Positions 1-7,471 of a stretch of 32,992 nucleotides of DNA are shown here, piece by piece. Within the stretch, counting starts at the first letter, position 1. Each line of letters begins with the position of its first letter. A model generated the notes under the pieces. That model did no database searches and was not told the origin of the DNA. It worked only from the letters and a program-made list of their open reading frames with translations. The position numbers were made by a program, and so were the translations under genes. Source of the DNA: CAVZLD01 sp964522605 (GTDB lineage: Bacteria > Planctomycetota > Planctomycetia > Pirellulales > Pirellulaceae); the NCBI GenBank assembly GCA_964522605.1, contig CAZFWV010000040.1, forward strand, positions 1 through 32,992. The letters are read 5' to 3'.

Positions 1-61
1 TCCCTGCGTTGTCGGTTTGCCTTCGCTGTTGCGCACTGGTCGGGCGAAGCCAAAATCCGAA

Positions 62-147
62 GAGGAACCGCGGATCAAACGGACGTAACGGATGTCGACG
101 GATCGGTCGGTGCTCATCCGTACCCTCCGTCGAATCCGTGGTTCCTC
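62..147. repeat. Imperfect inverted repeat, copy A of a dispersed palindromic family
   Basis: Left arm 62-94 and right arm 115-147 are reverse complements at 26 of 33 positions, with a 20-nt loop. The arm ends read GAGGAACCGCGGAT and ATCCGTGGTTCCTC. The element lies just 3' of the minus-strand membrane-protein gene, in a 292-bp stretch where I see no gene. The right half continues into a 99-bp sequence (95-193) repeated at 1553-1651. A further full-length relative is at 28239-28329. It could be a REP- or MITE-like element or a structured RNA; no transposase is linked to it. Confidence 0.7.
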
Positions 148-292
148 CTCAGGAACTGCCCGTCACCTGCGCAATTCTCATGGGCGTCAGCGCATAGCCC
201 GCCCGTTGGAAAGCTGGACGCCCCCCACACAATGCAGTGCCTGTCCTGTTGTTAAAGTGGCGAGGGGAGGGATGGAGGGAGGACGCGGTCGT

Positions 293-712
293 TTAGAGAG
301 AATCGTCGAGGACGAGCGGCGGTTTGCCGTACCGTCGCCGAAGGCGATCGATCGTTTGTCGGACGCGGGGAAATTGGACCAGGCGTTTCTCGAGCCGTCG
401 TTTTCCTGGGAAGTCGACGAGCATCAGGCCAATCAGAATGGTCAGCAGCCCTTGGCCCGGGATCCCCGGCAGGGAAAGGAGCAGGCCGAGCGCGACGATC
501 CCGACGCCGGCGATATTTTTCAGCAGATGGAGGGCCAGTCGCGCGACCGGATGGTGATCAACCCACAATTGGCGATCCTCCCGGTCCAGGAAATAGGTCG
601 CGGGCAAACGGACCAGGAGGACCACGACGATCAGCAGGCTGACGCCCAGCACGAGCACATACACTCCGATCGCGGAGAGCGCATACACGACGAACTCGAG
701 CCGGGAGTCCAT
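293..712 (-). CDS. Small membrane protein, PGPGW-like (putative)
   Basis: This is a 139-aa protein with two clear hydrophobic stretches, at about residues 8-35 and 65-95. Between and after them lies a segment around LPGIPGQGLL followed by a basic tail (FPGKRRLEKRL, then RLRRRYGKPP). The order hydrophobic helix, LPG-x-PG loop, hydrophobic helix, basic amphipathic tail resembles the PGPGW putative transmembrane family, whose function is unknown. The start at 712 has an AGG five to six bases upstream. It lies 32 bp downstream of the thuA-like gene on the same strand, so the two may be co-transcribed. A perfect 12-bp palindrome (726-737) sits between them. Family assignment is by pattern only; a membrane location is fairly safe, any function is unknown. 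Confidence 0.6.
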   Translation of the reverse strand: MDSRLEFVVYALSAIGVYVLVLGVSLLIVVVLLVRLPATYFLDREDRQLWVDHHPVARLALHLLKNIAGVGIVALGLLLSLPGIPGQGLLTILIGLMLVDFPGKRRLEKRLVQFPRVRQTIDRLRRRYGKPPLVLDDSL

Positions 713-744
713 ATCAGCCTGTGATGCACGCGCGTGCTGACCGT

Positions 745-1506
745 TTACTCATCGCCGTGAGGATGTGCTGCCCAGGCGACGCCCTGAATCAAGAGTTTCT
801 TGAACGCGGGAGTTTCTCGTGCTCGCGTATCATGCCCCAGCAGATTGTGGACGACGTGGCCTTCCCCATAGTGTTTAACAAACAGCAGCGGCTCCGTCGC
901 CTCGCTCCAGTCCGAATAGGCTGTCGCCAGGACAACGATCTCGGCGTCGCCACTGAGTTTCGCGTACAGCTCGTCATCGATCTCGAAGTCCTCCACACCG
1001 GCGGTAATGGGATGGTCTCGGTTCAGAATGTTGACCTTGAACACGCTGCGCGGGCCGTGACCACCGACCCCTTTGACCCACACGCGACCGAGCAGCTCTC
1101 GGTACTCAGCCCAATCCTGGAAGGAGCTGCAGGAGAAGTGGAGCGAAACCAAGCCCTTACCGCTCTTCACGTAATTCAGCAGATTTGTCTTCGCCTGGTC
1201 GCTAGGATCCGGCTCATTCCAGAACCCATAGTTCAGTACGATGACGTCGTACTGGTCGAGGCGCGAGGATTCCAGAATCGCAATGTCTTCGCAGACTTTG
1301 ACGTCGAACTTGCCTGATTCGAGCAACACGTCAGCTGTCTGGCGTGTCGTTTCCCGCCAATCATGGGCTGGCATCACATCGAATCCGGTGATCAGCAGCA
1401 CCTTGGTCTTTTCCTGCGCCTTCTCCTGCGCCTGGATGGCGTGACCGTTGAGCACCACTGCTGCGACCGCACAGAACACCACCAAACAGCATCTGAAGCA
1501 ATTCAT
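745..1506 (-). CDS. Secreted ThuA-domain protein
   Basis: This 253-aa protein begins with a short signal peptide (MNCFRCCLVVF..., hydrophobic to about residue 25, then an AQEKAQEK linker). A ThuA-like domain (trehalose-utilization/glutamine-amidotransferase-like fold) follows: KVLLITGFDVMPAHDWRETT, then YDVIVLNYG, GKGLVSLHFSCSSF, and near the end GEGHVVHNLLGHD. Such proteins are very common in planctomycetes, often exported, with no proven reaction in most cases. The open frame runs further upstream to 1911, but the start at 1506 is chosen because it follows GGGAGG at a good distance and opens the signal peptide; the upstream extension would overlap hoxW. It lies 128 bp downstream of hoxW, separated from it by repeat copy B, so it may be outside the hydrogenase operon. 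Confidence 0.85.
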   Translation of the reverse strand: MNCFRCCLVVFCAVAAVVLNGHAIQAQEKAQEKTKVLLITGFDVMPAHDWRETTRQTADVLLESGKFDVKVCEDIAILESSRLDQYDVIVLNYGFWNEPDPSDQAKTNLLNYVKSGKGLVSLHFSCSSFQDWAEYRELLGRVWVKGVGGHGPRSVFKVNILNRDHPITAGVEDFEIDDELYAKLSGDAEIVVLATAYSDWSEATEPLLFVKHYGEGHVVHNLLGHDTRARETPAFKKLLIQGVAWAAHPHGDE

Positions 1507-1552
1507 CGTCAACCTCCCGCCGCCAGCCGGCGCACTCAAGTTCAGAATGATT

Positions 1553-1651
1553 TCGACGGATCGGTCCGTACGAACCCGTACCCTCCGTCCAATCCGGGGT
1601 TCGTCCTCAGGAGCCGTCCGCAACGTGCCCAATTCTAATGGGCTGCGGCGC
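1553..1651. repeat. Direct repeat copy B, half of the palindromic element
   Basis: These 99 bases match 95-193 in the same orientation at about 80 percent by eye. Shared blocks include TCGACGGATCGGTC, CGTACCCTCCGTC, CCTCAGGA and CAATTCT-ATGGG. Copy B lacks the left arm that makes copy A a palindrome. Its last 17 bases cover the stop codon and final codons of hoxW (…AAAH-stop), so the repeat supplies the end of that gene. The two copies bracket the thuA-like and small membrane-protein genes. Confidence 0.7.
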
Positions 1652-2135
1652 AGTCTTGTAGCCGGCGGGTGGAAGAGATACCGCGACCTTGAATGAGTTC
1701 CAGCGCGCGGGACGCCATTTCCGGAACAACCGCCTGAACTTCGGGAGACAGCTGGGCATCCCGCAGTTCGAAGTCCACGGCTGGAGAAGTGATCAGATAC
1801 GTTTCGGGGATGCGGTGGTAGAACTGCTGAACGAACCCGAGGAGGGCGTTGACCGTCAGCGTGTGGGCCATCGAAGCCGCCGACCGGCAGTCCGGGTGGA
1901 CGGGACGGCATTCGACCTGCCCCACGGCGCCCTGACAGGACGCGTCAAGAAAAATGACCAACCGAGCTTCGGCGATCTCCGAAACGAGATCGGTCGTCAG
2001 GATCTCGGCCGTCACAACTCGCGCCGTGTTGTCGGACAGGCGGCTTTCGATTTCCGCTGCCACGACATGCCCGAGCGCATCATCGCCTTTGATCGAATTA
2101 CCGTAGCCGATGACCAGAACATCTGGCTGAATCAC
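1635..2135 (-). CDS. hoxW: Hydrogenase maturation protease for HoxH
   Basis: This 166-aa protein belongs to the HycI/HybD/HoxW endopeptidase family, which removes the C-terminal extension of a [NiFe] hydrogenase large subunit after nickel insertion. The N-terminus shows IGYGNSIKGDDALG, the family's GxGN…DD-x-x-G signature. By alignment to HybD, the nickel-sensing ligands would be D19, D64 (in FLDAS) and H91 (in SMAHTLT); all three are present. The start is GTG at 2135 with GGGAG eight bases upstream, overlapping the hoxH stop by 4 bp (GTGA). It directly follows hoxH, whose uncleaved tail is the expected substrate. Its last codons lie inside dispersed repeat copy B, so the extreme C-terminus may have been altered by repeat insertion or recombination. 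Confidence 0.9.
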   Translation of the reverse strand: MIQPDVLVIGYGNSIKGDDALGHVVAAEIESRLSDNTARVVTAEILTTDLVSEIAEARLVIFLDASCQGAVGQVECRPVHPDCRSAASMAHTLTVNALLGFVQQFYHRIPETYLITSPAVDFELRDAQLSPEVQAVVPEMASRALELIQGRGISSTRRLQDCAAAH

Positions 2136-3568
2136 GTGGAGGACTCCCGTACCAACTGGTCCAACAATCGTCCCTGCGAATCGAACAACTCAACACGCAA
2201 CGGCATCTGGCCAACGGCGTGCGACGCACAACTGAGGCATGGGTCATAGCAGCGAATGACGGCCTCGACCCGATTCAACATTCCTTCCTGCAATTTATTC
2301 CCGTCGACGTAGGTTTGCGCGACCTGCTTGACGCTACGATTCATTGCCAGGTTATTGTGTCCCGTGGCGATGATCAGATTCATCCAGGTCATCAGGCTGT
2401 CATCGTCGATCTTGTAGTGATGGATTAACGTCCCGCGCGGAGCTTCGGCGACGCCAATGCCTTCTTCTCGATTGCCACGGGCTCGCGCGCGAATGCGGTC
2501 GTTGAGGATATCCGGGTCTTCCAGTAATTCCTGGATTCGTTCCATCGCATAAATGATCTCGACGAGTCGCGCGTAATGGTAATGAAAACTGCTCGTCACC
2601 AAGTGATCCGTCTGCAGCGCTCGAAATTCTTCCAGCGCGGCGTCTGCAAGCGGGGTCCCACACGAGTCGCAATTATTCAGGCGGGCCAACGGTCCCACAC
2701 GGTAAATGCCCTGAGGATAGCCGATTCGCTTGTAATAGGGCGACTTCATATAGGAGAACGGTTCGACCGCTTCACCGATCAGTTTCTGGTAATCGGTACT
2801 GGGAACCTTGTCCTCCAGAATACTGCCGGCCGCATCCTTGATCCGCAGTACGCCGTCGTAGTGCTCCAATTCACCTTTGGGAGTCACCAGGCTGAGAAAG
2901 AGCGTGTGGAAGTTACCGAAGTTCTCGGCCTCATGCTGGAATTTTCCCGCCAGATGCTTGAAGAACTCGTACGTCCGTTCGGCGATTTGGAGGCCTTCCG
3001 GCACGAGTGCCAGCATCTCCGCGCGCTTCTCCTCCGTCAGCGGTTCATTGACGCCTCCGGGAACCATCCAGCCGGGGTGGATCTTCTTGCCGCCGAGGAT
3101 CTGGATCATCGTCTGCCCGATCTGGCGCAGACGGATTCCGTCGCGAGCCATTTGCGGATCTGCCTTGAGCACTCCGAAAATGTTGCGTTGGGCTGGGTCG
3201 GAATCGAAGCCCAGCAACAGATCGGGCGATGACAGATGGAAGAAGGACAGCGCGTGCGACTGAGCAAGTTGTGCCAGATTCATGATCCGTCGCAATTTGG
3301 CGGCCGTCGGCGGAATGGTCACACTCAACAACTCATCGCAAGCCTTCGAGGAAGCGACCAGGTGGCTGACGGGACAAATGCCGCAGGTGCGCGCGGTGAG
3401 CGACGGCATCTCAAAGAAGGGCCGTCCCTCGCAGAACTTTTCGAATCCGCGGAACTGCGTCAGATGGAATTTCGCGTCTTCGACCGTTCCTTCGTCATCC
3501 AGGTGCAACGTAATGTGGGCATGACCCTCAATCCGGGTCAGCGGGCTGATGGTGATCGTATGCGACAT
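2132..3568 (-). CDS. hoxH: Bidirectional [NiFe] hydrogenase large subunit HoxH (group 3d)
   Basis: This is the catalytic subunit carrying the NiFe(CN)2CO centre of the NAD-linked bidirectional hydrogenase. With the start at 3568 the protein has 478 aa. N-terminal nickel motif: SPLTRIEGH at residues 8-16 and RTCGICPVSH with C62 and C65. C-terminal motif: DPCLSCASH with C444 and C447. After H450 there is a 28-residue tail beginning AVGQMPL, the kind of extension removed by HoxW. The frame extends 15 codons further, to 3613, but the ATG at 3568 is preferred: it is preceded by GGAGCG, starts at the conserved MSHTITISPLTRIEG, and lies 4 bp after the hoxY stop. All nickel ligands are present, so it looks functional. 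The group 3d assignment rests on the tail sequence and the hoxEFUY context. Confidence 0.95.
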   Translation of the reverse strand: MSHTITISPLTRIEGHAHITLHLDDEGTVEDAKFHLTQFRGFEKFCEGRPFFEMPSLTARTCGICPVSHLVASSKACDELLSVTIPPTAAKLRRIMNLAQLAQSHALSFFHLSSPDLLLGFDSDPAQRNIFGVLKADPQMARDGIRLRQIGQTMIQILGGKKIHPGWMVPGGVNEPLTEEKRAEMLALVPEGLQIAERTYEFFKHLAGKFQHEAENFGNFHTLFLSLVTPKGELEHYDGVLRIKDAAGSILEDKVPSTDYQKLIGEAVEPFSYMKSPYYKRIGYPQGIYRVGPLARLNNCDSCGTPLADAALEEFRALQTDHLVTSSFHYHYARLVEIIYAMERIQELLEDPDILNDRIRARARGNREEGIGVAEAPRGTLIHHYKIDDDSLMTWMNLIIATGHNNLAMNRSVKQVAQTYVDGNKLQEGMLNRVEAVIRCYDPCLSCASHAVGQMPLRVELFDSQGRLLDQLVRESST

Positions 3569-3572
3569 GAAA

Positions 3573-4115
3573 TCACGCTCCGAAGCGGGTGACAGAAGTG
3601 GTATCGGGGACACGACCGGCCATCAATTCCGAGAGCACATGCCAGATCGCGTCGGCCGAGGGCGGGCAGCCCTGGACGAACAGGTCGACGGGCACGACCG
3701 CGTGGATCGGCAGCACCTGACTGAGCAGTCGCGGGACACCTTGACTCGGTCGCTGGGGACGCGTCTGGACATTCTCACGATAGGCACGATCATACACCGC
3801 CTCGAGATCAAACACATTCCGCATCGCGGGCACATTGCCGCACACGGCGCAGTCCCCCAGGCTGATGAGGAACTTGCAGTGCTTGCGAAACATCCGGGCT
3901 TGTTCCAGGTCTTCCTCGTTACTGACGGCGCCTTCGAGGATCCCCAGATCGACTTCAGCGGGCAGCTTCTTCGTATCGACCAGCGGGCTAAAGACGACTT
4001 CGCACTTCTGGGCAAACTCCGCCAATCGCTGATCGAGATCGAGGAAAGACATATGACAGCCGGAACAGCCGTCGAGCCAGTTTGTGGCAACGGTAATTTT
4101 TTTCCCTTGCGTCAT
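3573..4115 (-). CDS. hoxY: Bidirectional hydrogenase small subunit HoxY
   Basis: This 180-aa electron-transfer subunit binds the proximal [4Fe-4S] cluster next to the NiFe site of HoxH. The cluster ligands are visible as CSGCHMSFLD (C17, C20), GDCAVCGN (C89) and FVQGCPPSAD (C150). The protein is short compared with uptake-type small subunits: it has no Tat signal and no medial or distal cluster domain, as expected for soluble HoxY. The ATG at 4115 overlaps the hoxU stop (ATGA) and has GAAAGG about seven bases upstream. An in-frame GTG at 4136 would add seven residues and is a less likely alternative. It is part of the tightly packed hoxEFUYHW run. Confidence 0.93.
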   Translation of the reverse strand: MTQGKKITVATNWLDGCSGCHMSFLDLDQRLAEFAQKCEVVFSPLVDTKKLPAEVDLGILEGAVSNEEDLEQARMFRKHCKFLISLGDCAVCGNVPAMRNVFDLEAVYDRAYRENVQTRPQRPSQGVPRLLSQVLPIHAVVPVDLFVQGCPPSADAIWHVLSELMAGRVPDTTSVTRFGA

Positions 4116-4840
4116 TGTCGGCCTTTCATTTGCCACAGATAGGGCAGGAATTCGCGATTCTTTTCCATTTCACCCGCCGCAGTTCCCTTCCGCACCAGGG
4201 CTCCGGTCGGACAGACCTGGACGCATTTGCCGCAACTGGTGCACGATTCACTTTCACCCCAGGGACGATTCAGATCGGTAATCACACGCGACTCGATTCC
4301 ACGACCCAGCAGATCCCAGGTATGCGCCCCTTCAATCTCGTCACACACACGCACACAGCGCGTACAAAGCACACACCGATTGTGATCCACGCGGAACAGG
4401 TCGTGAGACGAGTCGACAAAATAATGCGTGTGCCGATAGGCCACGCGGAGGTGATCCACGCCACACTCGCGCGCCAGATTCTGCAGATCACAGTGTCCAT
4501 TGGATACGCAAACCGAGCAGACATGGTTCCGTTCGGCGAAGAGCAATTCCAGAATCATGCGCCGGTAGCGCTGCAGCGACTCGGAATTGGTCCGAATCTG
4601 CATTCCTTCGGCAACTCGCGTGGAGCAGGCGCAGATCAGCCGGTCGCTGCCGACGACCTCCACCATGCACAGGCGGCAGGCGCCCCAGATGCTTAACCCT
4701 TCCAAGTAACAGAGCGTCGGGATCGAGATGCCGTTCTGCCGGGCAACCTGCAGAATCGTCTCGTCCTCGCGGCCGCTCACATCGGCACCGTCGATCTTTA
4801 GAGTGAAAACACGCAATTGCGGTTGAGTTTGAGTCGGCAT
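4112..4840 (-). CDS. hoxU: Diaphorase iron-sulfur subunit HoxU
   Basis: This 242-aa protein is homologous to the N-terminal part of complex I NuoG and passes electrons between the HoxF flavin and HoxY. An N-terminal [2Fe-2S] domain has C44, C55, C58 and C72 (TLCYLEG, GACRLCMVEV, ACST). A histidine/cysteine-ligated cluster follows in the region HVCSVCVSNGHCDLQ. Two classical [4Fe-4S] motifs come next: CVLCTRCVRVC, and CTSCGKCVQVCPTGAL near the C-terminus. The length is normal for HoxU. It lies 17 bp after hoxF and overlaps hoxY by 4 bp. The ribosome binding site is weak (AAAAGG, 12 bases upstream), so translation may depend on coupling to hoxF. Confidence 0.94.
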   Translation of the reverse strand: MPTQTQPQLRVFTLKIDGADVSGREDETILQVARQNGISIPTLCYLEGLSIWGACRLCMVEVVGSDRLICACSTRVAEGMQIRTNSESLQRYRRMILELLFAERNHVCSVCVSNGHCDLQNLARECGVDHLRVAYRHTHYFVDSSHDLFRVDHNRCVLCTRCVRVCDEIEGAHTWDLLGRGIESRVITDLNRPWGESESCTSCGKCVQVCPTGALVRKGTAAGEMEKNREFLPYLWQMKGRQ

Positions 4841-4857
4841 GAGCTTGAAAAACCTTT

Positions 4858-6495
4858 TCAGCGAGCTTCCGCCGCGGCCAGATAGTCGGCCGGTCGCAGC
4901 TTCTGTTCGTATTCGTGTCGGAAGTAACGCAGCGTGCTGAGCACGGGATTCGGAGCCGTCTGTCCCAGGCCACAGAGACTGGTCATCTTCACGACTTCAC
5001 ACATTTCTTCCAGCAATTCGAGGTCCGCGTGCGTCGCCTGCCCCTGCGCGATCTTGTCGAGCAAGCGGTACATGTGGTAGGTGCCTGCTCGACACGGGAT
5101 GCACTTTCCACAGGATTCCGTCATGCAGAATTCCATGAAGTAGCGTGCGACGTCGACCATCGACGAGGTATGATCCATGACGATCATCCCTCCGGAACCC
5201 ATGATCGACCCAGCGGACCTCAGCGTGTCGTATTCGACCGGCATATCGAGATGCTGTTCGGGAAGACATCCGCCGGACGGTCCGCCCGTCTGAACCGCCT
5301 TGAAGCGGCGTCCATCGGGAATTCCCCCTCCGATCTCCTCGATGATCTCGCGCAGCGGAATCCCCATCGGGATTTCGATCAAACCCGTGTTCTCGATCTG
5401 GCCAGCCAGGGCGAAGACCTTGGTTCCCTTGGAGTTTTCTGATCCGATCGAAGCGAACCATTCTCCACCGCGACGAATGATCGGCGCGATATTGGCCAGC
5501 GTCTCGACGTTATTGATCAGCGTTGGGTGTCCCCACAAACCCGATTCCGCCGGGTAGGGCGGGCGCGGAACCGGTTGTCCCCGCTCCCCTTCGATCGACG
5601 CCATCAGCGCCGTTTCCTCGCCGCAGACAAACGCACCGGCACCCAGCCGCAATTCGACCTGGAAGGAGAAAGGCGTCTCGCAGATATTCTGCCCCAGAAA
5701 GCCTCCGCGCGTCGCTTGACGGATGGCGGTCTGCAGCCGATCAATGGCCAACGGATATTCGGCGCGGATGTAGATATAGCCCTGGTTCGCCCCGACGGCG
5801 TACGCCGCCAAGGCCATCCCTTCCAGGACGCGGTGCGGATCCGATTCGAGCACAGCGCGGTCCATGAAGGCACCCGGATCGCCCTCATCCGCATTGCAGA
5901 TGATGTACTTCTGAGGCGACGTCGCTTTGGCAACCGTGGCCCACTTCAGGCCCGACGGATAGCCACCGCCGCCCCGGCCGCGCAAGCCGCTGACGGTGAC
6001 TTCGCGGAGGACCTCCTCGGGCGACATCCCGGACAAGGCCTTCACGAGTGCCTGATAGCCTTCCGCCGCCAGGTAGTCGTCGATCTGTTCGGGATCGATC
6101 GTCCCGGAGTTTTCCAACACGATCTTTGTTTGGCGCGTGAAGAACGGCACGTCGGTGGGACAGCGCAGGCGTTCCACCGGAGCCCCCTGCAGACTCTGAA
6201 CCAGGTCGCTCGAATCGGCCGGTTGCACTTCCCGATAGAGAAACCGACGCTGCTCCCCTCGGCTTTCAATCTCGACCAGCGGACCGGCGGAGCAAAGCCC
6301 CATGCAGCCGACCGGCTTGAGTTGCACTTGTTCGTTCAACCCGTGCTCGCTCAACTTGGACTGCAAGGCATCGATCACTTTGTCCGCACCGGACGATTGA
6401 CACCCGGCCGCATTACAGACGCGGACGCAGATCTTGCACGCCTTATCTTTTTCTCGCAGTTCGGCCGCCAATTCCAGCAGTTCATCCAGCGTCAT
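4858..6495 (-). CDS. hoxF: NAD(H)-binding diaphorase subunit HoxF
   Basis: This 545-aa flavoprotein is the NAD(H) site of the bidirectional hydrogenase, homologous to complex I NuoF with a NuoE-like thioredoxin-fold domain fused in front. N-terminal [2Fe-2S] ligands are C27, C32, C64 and C68 (CNAAGC, VGCMGLC). The FMN/NADH region is seen as GLRGRGGGGYPSGLKW (from about residue 170) and CNADEGDPGAFMDR (about 200). The C-terminal [4Fe-4S] ligands are ESCGKCIPCRAGT at about residue 460 and SLCGLG at about 506. The start at 6495 lies 2 bp after the hoxE stop, with a GAGGAG about 12 bases upstream inside the hoxE end. Length and domain order match HoxF; nothing is missing. Confidence 0.95.
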   Translation of the reverse strand: MTLDELLELAAELREKDKACKICVRVCNAAGCQSSGADKVIDALQSKLSEHGLNEQVQLKPVGCMGLCSAGPLVEIESRGEQRRFLYREVQPADSSDLVQSLQGAPVERLRCPTDVPFFTRQTKIVLENSGTIDPEQIDDYLAAEGYQALVKALSGMSPEEVLREVTVSGLRGRGGGGYPSGLKWATVAKATSPQKYIICNADEGDPGAFMDRAVLESDPHRVLEGMALAAYAVGANQGYIYIRAEYPLAIDRLQTAIRQATRGGFLGQNICETPFSFQVELRLGAGAFVCGEETALMASIEGERGQPVPRPPYPAESGLWGHPTLINNVETLANIAPIIRRGGEWFASIGSENSKGTKVFALAGQIENTGLIEIPMGIPLREIIEEIGGGIPDGRRFKAVQTGGPSGGCLPEQHLDMPVEYDTLRSAGSIMGSGGMIVMDHTSSMVDVARYFMEFCMTESCGKCIPCRAGTYHMYRLLDKIAQGQATHADLELLEEMCEVVKMTSLCGLGQTAPNPVLSTLRYFRHEYEQKLRPADYLAAAEAR

Positions 6496-6497
6496 CG

Positions 6498-6992
6498 TCA
6501 GGTAAGCTCCTCAAGTCGGGCCAACAGCCCCTTTGTCTCGACCTTGCCGAGCACCTGGCCGTTCACGACGGCCGCGGGCGCAAGACCACAAGCTCCCAGG
6601 CACCGCGCGCTGAGAACCGAGATTCGATCATCGCTCGTCGTCTCGCCTGGTCCGACCTGGAACCGCTGCTGAATCCCATCCAGCAAATCTCCGGCTCCCT
6701 TGATGTAGCAGGCGGTGCCGGTGCACACGACACACGAATGGCGTCCCTGCGGCTTGAGACTGAACAGGTGATAGAATGTCGCCACGCCATACACCTTGCT
6801 CAGCGGCAGCCCCAGACTCTGCCCGACATAGCGCATCGCAACGTCGTCGATGTATCCAAACGAACTTTGGACCGTGTGCAACGTTTCAATCAGCGCGTGC
6901 CCGGTGTACCCGTTCCGCCGCATCGTGACATCCACCAGTTTCCAACGTTTGTCGTCGGAAGGCGGATCCGGCCTCTTTCTTGTCATCAACAT
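6498..6992 (-). CDS. hoxE: Diaphorase [2Fe-2S] subunit HoxE
   Basis: This 164-aa NuoE-like thioredoxin-fold ferredoxin has [2Fe-2S] ligands C90, C95, C131 and C135 (CTGTACYIKG and ARCLGACGLAP). HoxE is the accessory diaphorase subunit typical of five-subunit HoxEFUYH enzymes and is thought to be an alternative electron entry or exit point, for example for ferredoxin or flavodoxin. That is of interest because a PFOR is encoded in the same island. The ATG at 6992 follows AAGGAG at eight bases; a second ATG two codons later is possible. It is the first gene of the hox operon. The 125-bp gap to hypA carries the palindrome at 7071-7090, so the operon probably has its own promoter. Confidence 0.92.
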   Translation of the reverse strand: MLMTRKRPDPPSDDKRWKLVDVTMRRNGYTGHALIETLHTVQSSFGYIDDVAMRYVGQSLGLPLSKVYGVATFYHLFSLKPQGRHSCVVCTGTACYIKGAGDLLDGIQQRFQVGPGETTSDDRISVLSARCLGACGLAPAAVVNGQVLGKVETKGLLARLEELT

Positions 6993-7070
6993 CGGCTCGA
7001 CTCCTTAAGCGGCAACAAAACACAATTTCATGATACCGGTACAACTTGGCACTCGAAAGGCCAAATCAAT

Positions 7071-7090
7071 TGCGACAATTAAGTGTCACA
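7071..7090. promoter_or_regulatory. Palindromic candidate operator upstream of hoxE
   Basis: The sequence is TGCGACA, a 6-bp spacer, then TGTCACA; the arms match at 6 of 7 positions. It is centred about 88 bp before the hoxE start. The same core, YGACA-N6-TGTCA with identical spacing, occurs at 11730-11745 upstream of the other hydrogenase operon. A weak -10-like TATCAT (minus strand, 7035-7030) lies downstream. Spacing and symmetry suit a dimeric regulator, but the half-site orientation does not match the FNR, CRP or Rex consensus. The regulator is unknown. Confidence 0.45.
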
Positions 7091-7119
7091 GGTGATTGAT
7101 CGTTTTGAACGATTCACCT
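7090..7119 (-). other. Hairpin at the hypA 3' end
   Basis: AGGTGA/TCACCT and ATCGTT/AACGAT can pair across a 3-nt loop with a TTG bulge on one side. On the minus strand the hairpin begins at the hypA stop codon. No run of T follows, so it is not a convincing intrinsic terminator. It abuts the palindrome at 7071-7090 and could attenuate read-through from the upstream operon into hoxE. Confidence 0.35.
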
Positions 7120-7471
7120 ACGTGTCGTCGGCTTCCAGCGTGACACTTTCTAACAACAGATCTTCGCCCTGGATCGTCTGCACCGACCGGCTGCTGCACG
7201 TCGGGCATTGGAAGCAGAACTGTTGCACGGAAAACTCTATTCCGCAGTCACGGCATCGAGCACGCAGGGGAACGGTCTGCAGATGGAGTTCCGCGCCGCG
7301 GGCGAAAGAATTCTCCACCAGCAGCTCATAGGCGCTCCGGAACAGTTCCGGTTCCACGCCCGAGAACTCCCCGATGCAGACTTGAATCTTCTGAACGCGT
7401 GGGGCGCCGTGTTCCCGCATCAATCCGGCAACTTGCTCCAATAAAGACTGAACCAGCGAGGCTTCATGCAT
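7118..7471 (-). CDS. hypA: Hydrogenase nickel-incorporation metallochaperone HypA
   Basis: This 117-aa protein is the nickel-binding HypA family member that helps load Ni into [NiFe] hydrogenase large subunits. The N-terminus MHEASLVQSLL carries the invariant His2 and Glu3 of the nickel site. The zinc site is CRDC with a later CPTC in the C-terminal half. Length is normal for the family. The ATG at 7471 lies inside the end of the group 3b large-subunit gene (8-bp overlap), so it is probably translationally coupled to it. It is the only hyp gene in the window; HypB, C, D, E and F must be encoded elsewhere if both hydrogenases are matured. Confidence 0.93.
   Translation of the reverse strand: MHEASLVQSLLEQVAGLMREHGAPRVQKIQVCIGEFSGVEPELFRSAYELLVENSFARGAELHLQTVPLRARCRDCGIEFSVQQFCFQCPTCSSRSVQTIQGEDLLLESVTLEADDT

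Noticed and set aside
92..724. Long plus-strand open frame opposite the small membrane-protein gene
   Set aside because: It is Arg/Asp/Gln-rich with no motif, and lies antisense to the minus-strand frame that has clear membrane segments and a ribosome binding site.
726..737. Perfect palindrome GCACGCGCGTGC as terminator after the ThuA-like gene
   Set aside because: The stem is very short with no T-run, and the next same-strand gene starts only 14 bp further on.
1507..1911. N-terminal extension of the ThuA-like gene
   Set aside because: It overlaps hoxW and the repeat, has no domain, and the signal peptide with GGGAGG begins at 1506.
7021..7070. Possible sigma-54 promoter before hoxE (GG-N10-GC spacing on the minus strand)
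   Set aside because: Only the invariant dinucleotides fit; the flanking consensus TGGCAC/TTGCA is poor.
7071..7090. FNR, CRP or Rex site at the hoxE palindrome
   Set aside because: Half-site orientation and spacing do not match TTGAT-N4-ATCAA, TGTGA-N6-TCACA or TTGTGAA-N4-TTCACAA.
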